Shown here piece by piece: positions 1 to 8,761 of a stretch of DNA of 64,000 nt (position 1 is its first letter; every line of letters starts with the position of its first letter). Source of the DNA: DATKBT01 sp035546295 (GTDB lineage Bacteria; Acidobacteriota; Thermoanaerobaculia; Multivoradales; Multivoraceae); assembly GCA_035546295.1 (NCBI GenBank), contig DATKBT010000070.1, positions 124,001-188,000 on the forward strand, in the 5' to 3' direction. The notes under the pieces are model-generated. The model worked only from the letters and a program-made list of their open reading frames with translations. It was not told the origin of the DNA and made no database searches. A program made the position numbers and the translations under genes.

Positions 1-1
1 C

Positions 2-511
2 ATGGGCGACGACGCCGCCGACGTGCAGGCGGTCGAGGGCACAATCGAGATCGACGTCGACGAGATCGCCAACGACGGCGTCTTCCGCGCCGCCCTCGAC
101 CTCCCGGAGGGGCGCTACGAGGTGGCGATCGACCGTTTCGTCGAGCTCTCGCCCTGCCAGGACGGCGGCATCGCGGCGTTCCTCTACGAGCACGGCGACG
201 CCGGCTGCGGCGACGCGAACTGGCCCAAGAGCCTCCTCTACGTCGCCGGCTGGGGTCTCGGTCACGTCACCCTCGACGGCGAGCCCCTCTACCAGGACCA
301 CCAGATCCACTTCATGGTCACCCAGGGGATGCGCGATCGCGAAACGCTGCGGGTCTTCAGCCGGGACGACGCCGACGGACCCGCGGGCGCCGTGAACCCG
401 GCGGCCCAGCAGCTCGACTTCTACGTGCGCAGCCCCGAAGAGAACCCCGACAACCACCCGGGGCGCGAGGTCTTCGACCACTTCTTCGCGATGGAGGTCA
501 CCTGGCGTTGA
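2..511 (+). CDS. Conserved-looking hypothetical protein, probably 5'-truncated by the window edge
   Basis: The reading frame is open from the first bases, so the ATG at position 2 may be internal and the real start may lie outside the window. The 169 visible residues show no signal peptide and no membrane segment. The chain is acidic and rich in Asp and Gly, with short beta-like stretches and three Cys residues in its first half (S-P-C-Q-D-G and A-G-C-G-D). I do not recognise the family. It stops at a TGA that overlaps a possible TTG of the next frame, and the diheme cytochrome gene starts 57 bases downstream on the same strand, so co-transcription is likely. A periplasmic or redox-linked role would be a guess from position only. 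Confidence 0.6.
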   Translation: MGDDAADVQAVEGTIEIDVDEIANDGVFRAALDLPEGRYEVAIDRFVELSPCQDGGIAAFLYEHGDAGCGDANWPKSLLYVAGWGLGHVTLDGEPLYQDHQIHFMVTQGMRDRETLRVFSRDDADGPAGAVNPAAQQLDFYVRSPEENPDNHPGREVFDHFFAMEVTWR

Positions 512-567
512 AGGGGCGCCCCGAGCCGCCGCCCGAGCGGTCTCGGGCGACGACGCGGGACGAGCCG

Positions 568-1611
568 ATGCGGCGAAGGAACACCGGCCACGACCGGCAG
601 CGGCGGAGGGTCGTCAGCCGAGCCTTCTCGACGCTCTTCTGGCTGCTGGTGGCGAGCGCAGAGGCTGGGGCCGCCCTGCCCGAGGGTCAGGAGACTTTCG
701 ACCTCGAGTCCGGCCGCCGGCTGTTCCTCGTCTACTGCGCCGAGTGCCACGGCGAGAAGGGCGACGGCTACGGCATGCGCCAGGACATCAGTTATGCCCG
801 TCCGCGCAGCTTCCAGTCGGCGCGGTTCAAGCTGTCGACCACCGAGAACGGGGTGCCCACCGACGAGGACCTGTTCCGGACGATCTCGCGGGGGATGGCG
901 GGCTCGGGGATGCCGGGTTGGAACCAGCTGTCGGAGGTCGAGATCCGTTCCCTGGTCCTGTTCGTCCGCAAGCTGGGCACCGACGCGTTGCGCGAGCACC
1001 TCGACGCCGAGATCGCCGCCGGGAGGCTGACCCCCGCTGTAGCAGAGGAGGTGTTCGTTTCGCGCACGGTCCCAGGCCCGCCCGTCGAGGTGCCGCCGGA
1101 ACCGCAGGCCGACGCCGCGAGCCTGGCGCAGGGGCGCGAGCTCTACCGCGAGGCCTGCGCCGCCTGTCACGGCGACGACGGCTCTCCTCCCTTCGGCGCG
1201 GTCCACGTCGACTTCGACGGCAACCGGCTCCCCGCCACCTCGTTGCGCACGGGGATGTTCAAAGGGGGCGGCGAGGGGGAGCAGCTCTACGTTCGGATCC
1301 GCGAGGGGATGGGCGGGACCGCCATGCCCGGCTACGAGGACACATACTCGCCGAGCGACATCTGGCACGTCGTGCACTGGGTCCAGGAGCTGTCGAGGAG
1401 GGGAGGCGACGCGTCTCCCGCTGCGGTGGTGCCTACGCCCGCCGAGACCACGGCAGCGATCGTGACGGCCGCCGCTACCGACGCGCGGGCGGCCATCTCC
1501 GAGCCGCCGGCGGAATCGCGCCGGACCCGCTGGCTCACCCTCGTCGCCGGGATCGCGGCGGCGGGGCTGGCTCTCCTCCTGCTCGCTCTGGCGATCGGCT
1601 CGGCGCGCTAA
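568..1611 (+). CDS. Membrane-anchored diheme cytochrome c
   Basis: This is a predicted periplasmic electron-transfer protein of about 347 residues with two cytochrome c domains. The first haem-binding motif is C57-A-E-C60-H61 and the second C197-A-A-C200-H201. Each domain has a downstream Met in a G-M-P-G or A-M-P-G context that can be the distal haem ligand. An N-terminal signal sequence (roughly residues 15-36) would export it, and a hydrophobic helix at about 324-345 would anchor the C terminus. The frame is open up to a TTG at 508 that overlaps the preceding stop. ATG 568 is preferred because it has a GGGACGAG ribosome-binding site and begins just before the signal peptide. The redox partner is not visible. 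An intrinsic terminator follows about 50 bases after the stop. Confidence 0.88.
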   Translation: MRRRNTGHDRQRRRVVSRAFSTLFWLLVASAEAGAALPEGQETFDLESGRRLFLVYCAECHGEKGDGYGMRQDISYARPRSFQSARFKLSTTENGVPTDEDLFRTISRGMAGSGMPGWNQLSEVEIRSLVLFVRKLGTDALREHLDAEIAAGRLTPAVAEEVFVSRTVPGPPVEVPPEPQADAASLAQGRELYREACAACHGDDGSPPFGAVHVDFDGNRLPATSLRTGMFKGGGEGEQLYVRIREGMGGTAMPGYEDTYSPSDIWHVVHWVQELSRRGGDASPAAVVPTPAETTAAIVTAAATDARAAISEPPAESRRTRWLTLVAGIAAAGLALLLLALAIGSAR

Positions 1612-1662
1612 CCCGGAGAGCTCGCAGGCTCAGTCTCCGGCCCAACCCCACCTGAGTTACTC

Positions 1663-1691
1663 GCCTGTCCGAATACGCGGACAGGCTCTTT
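1663..1691 (+). terminator. Rho-independent terminator after the diheme cytochrome gene
   Basis: A perfect 9-bp stem GCCTGTCCG / CGGACAGGC with a six-base loop is followed directly by TCTTT. It lies about 50 bases past the cytochrome stop. On the other strand the stem is not followed by a T tract, so it should act mainly on the plus-strand transcript. Confidence 0.7.
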
Positions 1692-1730
1692 AGACTCCCC
1701 GGAGACCCGATCCGCCCGCGAATTCGATCC

Positions 1731-2150
1731 TCAGTCCGGGTACCGCTCGCGCATCTCGGCGACGGAGCGCTCGACGAGGCGGCGGAGCACCTCCATGTCG
1801 AGGTCGGCGAGCCTCTTGACGTAGAGGCAGGACTTGCCGGTCTCGTGCCTGCCGAGCCTGGACAGCAGCTCGTCGTGCTCGGCGAAGCCCGCGATGACGT
1901 AGAGGGTGAGGTTCCGCTTGCGCGGCGACAGACCCGTGAGGAACCAGTCTCCTTCGCGTCCGCTCTCGTAGCGGTATTGGTAGCGCCCGAAGCCGATGAT
2001 GCTCGGACCCCACATCTCGGGGCGCTCTCCCGTGACCTCTCGCATCAGCTCGACGACTTGCCGGCAGTCCTCGCGGCGGGTCGGGTCCTCGATCGAGTCG
2101 AGGAACTGCTTCACGCTCGCTCCAGTCTTCTTCGTCTTCAGCTCGGCCAT
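1731..2150 (-). CDS. DUF1801 (YdhG/YdeI-like) domain protein
   Basis: This is a small soluble protein of 139 residues. Its whole length matches the DUF1801 pattern: an N-terminal helix with V-K-Q-F-L, the R-R-E-D-C segment, a central W-G-P-S-I-I-G-F-G-R-Y stretch, then a T-L-Y-V-I motif and the G-K-S-C-L-Y-V-K strand near the C terminus. Members are widespread in bacteria and have no established reaction; some are iron-chaperone-like. ATG 2150 was chosen over an in-frame ATG at 2183 because GGAGGAG sits about seven bases upstream. It has no signal peptide, so it is cytoplasmic. It follows the flippase gene on the same strand with an 85-base gap and may be read from its own promoter. Confidence 0.85.
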   Translation of the reverse strand: MAELKTKKTGASVKQFLDSIEDPTRREDCRQVVELMREVTGERPEMWGPSIIGFGRYQYRYESGREGDWFLTGLSPRKRNLTLYVIAGFAEHDELLSRLGRHETGKSCLYVKRLADLDMEVLRRLVERSVAEMRERYPD

Positions 2151-2235
2151 CGTCGCTCTCCTCCAGGTGGGAATGGTCGCCATGATTCCCCTCGTTCTCG
2201 CCTCCGGGCACGCAGGAACGGCTCGCCGATCGGCT

Positions 2236-3714
2236 TCAACCGCGGGGAGCGGCGACTCTCGGGAACAGCTTGCGCAGCGCTCGGCTCGCGGCGGCTCGCT
2301 GCTCGCCCAGCACGACCAGCAGGGCGAGCGCCGCGAGCGCGATCGCGGGCAGCTCGATCAGCAACCACCAGCCCTCGAGCGGCGCCGTTCGGGCCGCCAG
2401 CCAGGCGACGCCCGAAACGATCGCGCAACGCGCCACGGTGGCCGCCCGCGGAGCGATGTCGAGCCCGCGTCCCAGCACCAGCAGCGCCGCGAGCGCGCAG
2501 CCGCCGGCGCAGATCGACGTGGTCGCCGCGGCGCCGACGGCGCCGGCCCTGGGCACCGCCCACACCATGCCGAGCGCGGCGACCACCACGGTCGGGACGC
2601 TGAGCTTGACCGGCACCGCCGGGCGTCCCTCCGAGACCAGCGCCGCGGTGGCCACCGAGAGGACCAGGAACGATGGAGCCGAGGCGAGGAGCCACGCCAG
2701 GACCGGGCCGCCCTCGGCGAACTCGGCGCCGAAGACCAGGGCCATCACTCCCGATGCCGCGCCCGCCAGGGTGGCGATGACGGGCGTCGGGTAGAGGCTC
2801 CACGAGAGAGCATCGCGGGCGAGAGCGCCAGCGCCGTCGACCTCGCCGTCCCGCCGCAGCCGAGTCAGCGAGGAGAGCAGCAGCGGGGTCAGCGACTGGC
2901 CCAGGATGCGGCGCACCCGCAGCAGGTTCTGGGCTGCTCCGTAGATGCCGGCGCCTGCCAGGCTGCCGCCGAGCGGCACCAGCAGCAGCAGACCGAGGCG
3001 ATGGAAGAGCTGCAGCGACATACCGTTCGCGAACAGCGGCAACGAGTAGCTCAGAAGCCGTCTTCCGAGCCCACGCGGCGGCCTCTCCATCAACGGCAGC
3101 CGGATCTGAAAGCGCGCGAGCGCGAGCTCGAACGCCGCCGAGCCGATCGAGGCGAGAACGGCGCCCTGCACCCCCATCCCCGCCTCGACCAGAACGACGG
3201 CGATCACGAGCCTGGCGAGCGAGCGCCCGGCGCTGCAGAGCGCCCGTGCGCGAAAGCGTCCGAGACCCACCAGCACCTGGGTGTAGGCTCGAGCCAGCGC
3301 GAACAGCGGGGGCTCGAGCGCGAACAGCCGCAGGATCTGGCCCAGACTCTCGACTCCGAGCATGCGCTCGACGGGTTCGGCGACGACGAGCAGGATCGTC
3401 GCCATCGCCAGGCTCGAGCCGAGGTGCCAGCGCAGCACCAGCGACGCCACCGGTCGCCACTCGTGAGCCTCGCCGACGAGCTGGACGGTGGCCCGCGAGA
3501 ACAGTGAGCTGGTTGCGATCTCGAACCAGGTCACGACGCTGGCGGCGAGGAGGTACAACGCCAGCCCTTCGATGCCCAGACGGCGACCCAGGTAGGCGGC
3601 GAGCACGACCGCGACCGGACCCTGGAGCGCGTCGGCGGCGAGCACCAGCGAGCCGCCGTCGAGCAGCCGCTTGCGGATGTCCTTCGGGTTGGAGGGCGCC
3701 GGCCGCTCGCTCAC
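2236..3714 (-). CDS. Polysaccharide flippase (MATE/Wzx-like membrane protein)
   Basis: This 492-residue protein is almost entirely hydrophobic helices, about 12-14 transmembrane segments, with a short polar N terminus. The pattern matches the oligosaccharide flippase/polysaccharide transport family of the MVF superfamily: a first helix after G-G-S-L-V-L-A-A-D and an S-L-P-L-F-A-N-G-M mid-protein segment where the second repeat begins. Such proteins move lipid-linked glycans, or occasionally other amphiphiles, across the inner membrane. It starts at GTG 3714, only 15 bases after the adenylate-forming gene, so it is the last gene of a minus-strand operon. No glycosyltransferase lies next to it, so its substrate is open. 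Confidence 0.85.
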   Translation of the reverse strand: MSERPAPSNPKDIRKRLLDGGSLVLAADALQGPVAVVLAAYLGRRLGIEGLALYLLAASVVTWFEIATSSLFSRATVQLVGEAHEWRPVASLVLRWHLGSSLAMATILLVVAEPVERMLGVESLGQILRLFALEPPLFALARAYTQVLVGLGRFRARALCSAGRSLARLVIAVVLVEAGMGVQGAVLASIGSAAFELALARFQIRLPLMERPPRGLGRRLLSYSLPLFANGMSLQLFHRLGLLLLVPLGGSLAGAGIYGAAQNLLRVRRILGQSLTPLLLSSLTRLRRDGEVDGAGALARDALSWSLYPTPVIATLAGAASGVMALVFGAEFAEGGPVLAWLLASAPSFLVLSVATAALVSEGRPAVPVKLSVPTVVVAALGMVWAVPRAGAVGAAATTSICAGGCALAALLVLGRGLDIAPRAATVARCAIVSGVAWLAARTAPLEGWWLLIELPAIALAALALLVVLGEQRAAASRALRKLFPRVAAPRG

Positions 3715-3729
3715 GGATCGGCGCTCACG

Positions 3730-5328
3730 TCAGCTCCGAACGGCGCGGGTGCGTGACCCGAGCTGGAGCGGCATCAGCTTGCCGCCCGCCGTCCAAACCG
3801 GCTCCTCGCGGCGAACCCGCAGCGTCCCCGCCGAGGACCAGGTGGCGCGAGCGAGATCGGCCGCCGGGCTGCCTTCGGCCAGCCCCTCGAGCATCGCCTG
3901 TTGGATCTCCTGCTCGTCGACCAGAGCCACCCTCGGGCTGACCCGCAGGGTCAAGCGCGTCTGCCCGCCCGGGTCCTCCTCCTCCACGAGCTGGTAATCG
4001 GTGCTGGCGCCGCCGAAGCGGGCTGGCAGCTCCTCCTCGAGCAGGCGCACGACGTCGCTGCCGATCAAGGTCATCCCCTCACCGGTCAACTTGCGATAGC
4101 TGCGCACCGACCGAACGTGGAAGCGGAGCCCCAGCTCTTCCCAAGGGCAGCCGCAAGCCCGCTCCTCGACCACACCATCGTCGTCGCTCTCGACGTTGAT
4201 GGCGATCTTGGGCGCGGACGGGAGCAGCGTCGTGAAGCAGAATGCGTCGACCTCGAGATCGAGACCGGGCATCTTCGTCGGGTGCTGGATCAGCGCCAGG
4301 TGGTCGGCGCAGAAGTGGTGGTCGTTTTCCTCCACCGGGGCCAGGCACGAAACGCCGACGCGCCCAAGCTCGCTCACGTGGTAGGACGGGAGGTAACGGG
4401 CGCCCGAACGCTCGATCTGGGCGACCTTGGCCGGGGTCGGCGGCTCGCCTCCGCCGCCGAAGACCGCGCCGGTCAGGTCGAGACCCTCCTCCTGCGCGGC
4501 GACGCTGACGCGCACCAGCAGGCTGACGTAGGCGCGGAGGTGGCAGCCGCCGGCGCGAGCGATCGCGTCCGCCGCCCAGCGCGCGATGGTGAGCGCCCGG
4601 TCCACCGGGACCGGCTCGGGGTCCGGGAGCGGCACGCCGAAGAGTCGGCTCGCGCGCAGCACGTAGGCGGTCGCGAGCCGGTACTCGAGCGCGCCTCGGA
4701 GCTGCTCGGCCGCGACCGGCGTGAACCACCGCTCGGGAACCGTGCCGAACGGGAGCCGCGAGATCATCGCTCCCAGCCCGTTGTCGGGGAGCAGGCCCCG
4801 CCACACCGCCATCGGCAGGCCCCGCGTCCCGTTGATCTCGTCGACCAGCCGCCCCATCATCGCCTTGGCCCGGAGGTTGTCGAGATCGGTCATCACCCGC
4901 GTCCGGGGCCCGGTGGTGCCGCCCGTGCCCTTCTCGTAGGCGGCGCGCAGAAACGGATTGTCGAAGGCGCCCGGCGACACCGGGATCTCGCGCCCCTGGC
5001 GCACCATCGGAACGCGCCCCTTGAGCTCCTCGTACGACACGTAGACGCCGGCGGCGCGCAGCTCGCGCAGAGCGCCCTCGAGCCCACGGGCGCGCACCGA
5101 GTGCTCGAGATCGCCGAGCTCGCAGCTCGCGAGCTCGAAGAGCGGGCGATAGGGGCTGGCTCGATGGCCGAACACCGCGCGCGTGACGAGCTTCAGGAAG
5201 CTCTCGCCGCGGGTCTCGAGCCGGCGCGCGACCTCGGCACGCGCCTCCTCCAGCGTCACGCGATGGCGCAGGTAACGAGGGAAGCCCAACGCGAAGCGGG
5301 CATGCATGACGAGTCGGCGGACGTTCAT
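3730..5328 (-). CDS. Adenylate-forming enzyme, phenylacetate-CoA ligase/CapK-like
   Basis: This 532-residue protein resembles the CapK/PaaK branch of the ANL superfamily, which activates a carboxylate as an acyl-adenylate and passes it to CoA or another acceptor. The nucleotide-binding loop is visible as E-K-G-T-G-G-T-T-G-P-R-T-R at about 132-144. A second conserved stretch around F-G-G-G-G-E-P-P-T-P and Y-H-V-S-E-L-G fits the core motifs that bind adenine and the acyl group. Two Cys-rich spots (C-A-D-H and C-G-C-P) could bind a metal. There is no signal peptide. It starts 19 bases after the TonB receptor gene and precedes the flippase by 15 bases, so it may modify a molecule imported or exported by this operon. 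The acyl substrate cannot be read from sequence. Confidence 0.75.
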   Translation of the reverse strand: MNVRRLVMHARFALGFPRYLRHRVTLEEARAEVARRLETRGESFLKLVTRAVFGHRASPYRPLFELASCELGDLEHSVRARGLEGALRELRAAGVYVSYEELKGRVPMVRQGREIPVSPGAFDNPFLRAAYEKGTGGTTGPRTRVMTDLDNLRAKAMMGRLVDEINGTRGLPMAVWRGLLPDNGLGAMISRLPFGTVPERWFTPVAAEQLRGALEYRLATAYVLRASRLFGVPLPDPEPVPVDRALTIARWAADAIARAGGCHLRAYVSLLVRVSVAAQEEGLDLTGAVFGGGGEPPTPAKVAQIERSGARYLPSYHVSELGRVGVSCLAPVEENDHHFCADHLALIQHPTKMPGLDLEVDAFCFTTLLPSAPKIAINVESDDDGVVEERACGCPWEELGLRFHVRSVRSYRKLTGEGMTLIGSDVVRLLEEELPARFGGASTDYQLVEEEDPGGQTRLTLRVSPRVALVDEQEIQQAMLEGLAEGSPAADLARATWSSAGTLRVRREEPVWTAGGKLMPLQLGSRTRAVRS

Positions 5329-5347
5329 GCTCCGCCGCTCCCGTCGA

Positions 5348-7588
5348 CTACCGAGCCTTCCAGCGATAGCGCATCCCGAGGTGGATCCAGCGGGGCTGAC
5401 CGAGCTCGGGAAACGTATCGTCCACCCCGACCTCGACGTCCTCGTCCAGCAGGTTCTCCACCACCAGATAGGCCTCGAGCCCGCGTGGCAGCCGGCGCGA
5501 GAGGTGCAGGTCGACCTGGAACGAGTCGCCGATCAGCTCGGTGTTCAGGTCCTCCTGGAAGCGCTCGCCGAGGTAGCGTCCGTGCACCGACACCGACAGC
5601 AGGTCGGGGTTCACATACTCGGCTTGGACCGAGTACTGGTGTTCGGGGATCCGACGGATCTGAAGCCCCTCGAGCGCGGGCTCCGTCGGAGCGCGCCGGA
5701 CCTTCGAATCCGTATAGGCGTAGCGTCCGACGAGGCGTACGAAGCGATGCGGCCGCCCCTCGACGTCGAGCTCGGCTCCGCGGCTGCGCGCGCGCTCGAG
5801 GTTCCCTCGCTGGTTGCAGCGACCGCCGGCGCGCAGCAGGCCGCAGGGGGGGATCACCTCGGGCTCGTCGCCGGCGCGTCCGACGGTCACGTCGACGATC
5901 TGGTCGTCGACCTCGTTCCAGAAGCCGGTGAGCCGCAGCAGGAAGGCCCTGCCCGGGACGAAGTCGAAGCCGGCCTCGGCCCCGAGCACGACGCGCTCGG
6001 GATCGAGCTGGTTGTTGGCCGCCAGGAACGTACGCGACGACGGCGACGACTTGAACAGCTCGTTCGGGCTCGGCGCCCGGAAGCTCTGGAACAGAGCGCC
6101 CCGGATCTGCAGCGCGTCGCTGGCGTTGTAACGGACCCCCAGGTTCGGGCTGAACACGGTCTCGCTGCGGGTCGGCAGTGACTGATCGTAGACCACCTCG
6201 TCGCTCTCGAGGTCGAGCCCGAAGAAGATGCCGTCCGAGCTGCGCCAGCGATCGACCCGCCCCCCCAAAGCCAGACGCCAGCGCGGTGAGAGCACCGCGC
6301 TGTCCTGCACGTAGATCCCGCCCAGGGTCTGCTCGCCGCCGGAGCGGAGGCGCTCGACGAACCCGAAGCCCTCTTCGAAGTCGCTGTCCTCGTTCACCTC
6401 GCTGTCGGTCCACTGGCCGTCGATCCCGGCGGTCACGAGGTGATCGTCGCCGAGGCCCCGCGTCCAGGAGAGGCTGGCGCCGAAAGAGTCCGACGGGTTG
6501 TCGAACTGGGCGCGGCGAGGCTCGACCGTGGTGCGGTCGTCGCTGATGCTGCCCCGCGTGTTGGCGTTGCGGCGCCGCAGAGCGAACAGATTGGCCCTCC
6601 AGGACGCGGTCCCCGAGCCGACGGCGTCGAACGCGGCTCGGGTCGTGGTCAGGTCGAGGTCCTCGGTGCTCAGTGCATCGCCGCCGAAGCGGTCGTCGCG
6701 GACATCATTGGCCTGGAAGGTGAGCCTCCTGCCCCCACCCGCCGAGGAACGCTCGACCCTGCCGTCGACCACTCGCATCTCGGAGGCTTCGGGGAGGTCG
6801 GCGGGCCCGCGCACCTCGGCCGGGATCTGCGAGTAACCGTCGGTCTGGAAATCGTTGATCCAGCCGGCGAACGCCCAGGGGCCGACGACGTGACTGGCGC
6901 CCGCGGTCACATCGAAGGTGTCGTCGCTGCCGCCCTGACCTCTCAACAGCACGGTGCCGGGCTCGGGACGTCGGGTGATCACCTGGATGACACCGGCCAG
7001 CGCCTGGTTGCCCCAGGCGCCGGTGCCCCCGGCCGGCACCACCTCGATCCGCTCGATGCTGAACGGCGGAATGCGGCTCCAGCTCACCCAGCCGGCGAAG
7101 GGCTCGTTCAGCGGCACTCCGTCGACGAGGACCAGGGCGCGGCTCGCGGAGTTGCCGCCCAGGCCGCGGTAGGCGACCGACTGGCCCGAGAGCCCCTCCA
7201 CCCGACTCGACTGGGACCGCTGGGTGTTGAAGCTCGGCAGCTGCCGAAGAAAGTCGTCCGTGGTCTGGGCCGGGCTCCGCTCGAGGTCGGCCGCGGTCAA
7301 GACCGTGACCTTGACCGGGACGTCGCGGACGAGTTGCTCGCTGCGGCCTGCGGTCACCACGATCTCGTCGGTGATCAGCGGAGTCTCGTCGGTCGACGCT
7401 GCGGCGCCCGATGCTGCGTCGGCCGACGCCTCGCGCTCGCGCTGGGCGCCGCCGGTGCCGGGCTCGGCAACCGGGTCGCCGGCGGTCTCGGGCGCAGCCT
7501 GGGCCGAGGCCGGCAGAGCAGACAGCGCGAGCCCGAGAAGGATCGAGCCCAGAACGCGTGCCTGCCCCGAACGCATCCTCATCCTCAT
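5348..7588 (-). CDS. TonB-dependent outer-membrane receptor
   Basis: This 746-residue outer-membrane receptor starts with a signal peptide (residues about 1-30), then a low-complexity Ala/Glu/Asp linker. A TonB-box-like D-E-I-V-V-T-A-G-R follows, then a plug domain of about 130 residues (D-D-F-L-R-Q-L-P-S-F, R-G-L-G-G-N-S-A-S-R, V-L-V-D-G-V-P-L-N-E-P) and a long beta-barrel ending in R-Y-R-W-K-A-R. Such receptors take up siderophores, cobalamin, sugars or other scarce compounds with TonB/ExbBD energy. It lies between a periplasmic binding protein gene (120 bases upstream) and an adenylate-forming enzyme gene (19 bases downstream). This suggests outer- and inner-membrane steps of one uptake route. 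Three tandem in-frame ATGs (7588, 7582, 7576) make the exact start uncertain. Confidence 0.92.
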   Translation of the reverse strand: MRMRMRSGQARVLGSILLGLALSALPASAQAAPETAGDPVAEPGTGGAQREREASADAASGAAASTDETPLITDEIVVTAGRSEQLVRDVPVKVTVLTAADLERSPAQTTDDFLRQLPSFNTQRSQSSRVEGLSGQSVAYRGLGGNSASRALVLVDGVPLNEPFAGWVSWSRIPPFSIERIEVVPAGGTGAWGNQALAGVIQVITRRPEPGTVLLRGQGGSDDTFDVTAGASHVVGPWAFAGWINDFQTDGYSQIPAEVRGPADLPEASEMRVVDGRVERSSAGGGRRLTFQANDVRDDRFGGDALSTEDLDLTTTRAAFDAVGSGTASWRANLFALRRRNANTRGSISDDRTTVEPRRAQFDNPSDSFGASLSWTRGLGDDHLVTAGIDGQWTDSEVNEDSDFEEGFGFVERLRSGGEQTLGGIYVQDSAVLSPRWRLALGGRVDRWRSSDGIFFGLDLESDEVVYDQSLPTRSETVFSPNLGVRYNASDALQIRGALFQSFRAPSPNELFKSSPSSRTFLAANNQLDPERVVLGAEAGFDFVPGRAFLLRLTGFWNEVDDQIVDVTVGRAGDEPEVIPPCGLLRAGGRCNQRGNLERARSRGAELDVEGRPHRFVRLVGRYAYTDSKVRRAPTEPALEGLQIRRIPEHQYSVQAEYVNPDLLSVSVHGRYLGERFQEDLNTELIGDSFQVDLHLSRRLPRGLEAYLVVENLLDEDVEVGVDDTFPELGQPRWIHLGMRYRWKAR

Positions 7589-7708
7589 CCTCCGTCCGGA
7601 ACCCGCGGGGCCTCGCGGCCGGCTCCGAGAGCGCCATCGACTCGAACGTGATCGACTCGAACGACTCGGGAGCCTACCAGCAGCGACTGGCGGTGGTGGG
7701 CACGGCCC

Positions 7709-8761
7709 TCACTTCCGAGCGCTCGCGCCGGGCTGAGTCGTGACCGCGTCGCCCAGGAGCCGCGCGGCCTCGTCGATGAATCGCCGGTCCCAGAACTCCT
7801 CGGGCGCCAGCACACGGTCGACGTAGCCGCGCTCGTGTCCCCAGTCCATCAGCTCCACCAGGCTGCGCTCGTTGATCCGTCCGTCGGCGTCCATCGGGAT
7901 CCAGCACAGCTCGGCGAGCGTCTCGCGATCGAAGTCGGTCCGGGCCGCCAGGATCTCCAGGTTGCGGTCGGTCTTGCCCTGGTTGTACTGGCGAACGCCT
8001 CGCAGGTAGCCGTTGATGAACCGCTGGCCGGCCTCCCGGTCGGTCTCGAGCAGGCTGGGCCCGAACAGCAGCACCGAGAACTGGAAGCCTGGAAGCACGT
8101 CGCTGGCGCTCTTCCACTCCACCAGCAGCCCTTCTCGAGCCGCCGCCAGGAACTTGCTCTCGGTGCCGAGACCGACGTCGACCGTGCCCCGAGCGAGACC
8201 CTCGACCTCCGCGGAGCCGTCGATGTCCACGAGATCCACGTCGTCCGGCGGGATGTCGGTCCCGGCCAGGAATCGTTCGGAGAGGTACTCGTAGAAGGTG
8301 CCGCGCGCCACCGAGAAGAGCCACCGCTGGCGGCTCGAACGGCGCCTCAGCGTGCGCGCGGAGACGACCGCGTCGGGTCGGGTCCAGAAGCCGAGGTAGC
8401 TGCAGCCGCCGGTGCCGATGCGCCCCTTGTCGGCGACCAGCCGGATCGGAGCGCCGTGCGCGATCAGGTTCAGGTAGGCGGGCACGATGCTGCTGGTGAG
8501 GACGTCGAGGTCCCCCTTGATCAGCGCCGGCAGCCCGTCTCGGCTCGAGGCCAGCGAGAACAGCTCCACGTCGAGTCCCTGCTCGCGGAAATAGCCCTCC
8601 TCCTGGGCGATCAGCAGTGGCGCCATGCTCAGGTGGGCGCGCGCGAGGACGCGGATCTTGCGCAGGGGAGTCTGCTCGGCGACCCCCGGGCCGGCCGGCC
8701 GCGTGCAGCAGACGGCGGCGGTGCCCAGCAGCAGCAGGAGCAGCCGGTTGCCCGAGCTCAT
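7709..8761 (-). CDS. ABC transporter substrate-binding lipoprotein, NMT1/SsuA-like
   Basis: This 350-residue protein has an N-terminal lipoprotein signal (hydrophobic run, then T-A-A-V-C-C, likely lipidated at Cys18 or Cys19). The fold pattern is that of the NMT1/THI5-like group: M-A-P-L-L-I-A-Q-E-E-G-Y-F-R-E-Q-G-L-D-V-E near the start, then G-D-L-D-V-L-T-S-S and G-T-V-D-V-G-L-G ligand-loop motifs. Relatives bind sulfonates, nitrate, pyrimidine thiamine precursors or aromatic acids, and sequence alone does not pick one. The ATG overlaps the permease stop as ATGA, which implies translational coupling. It most likely delivers substrate, imported by the TonB receptor encoded just downstream, to the permease. 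Confidence 0.88.
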   Translation of the reverse strand: MSSGNRLLLLLLGTAAVCCTRPAGPGVAEQTPLRKIRVLARAHLSMAPLLIAQEEGYFREQGLDVELFSLASSRDGLPALIKGDLDVLTSSIVPAYLNLIAHGAPIRLVADKGRIGTGGCSYLGFWTRPDAVVSARTLRRRSSRQRWLFSVARGTFYEYLSERFLAGTDIPPDDVDLVDIDGSAEVEGLARGTVDVGLGTESKFLAAAREGLLVEWKSASDVLPGFQFSVLLFGPSLLETDREAGQRFINGYLRGVRQYNQGKTDRNLEILAARTDFDRETLAELCWIPMDADGRINERSLVELMDWGHERGYVDRVLAPEEFWDRRFIDEAARLLGDAVTTQPGASARK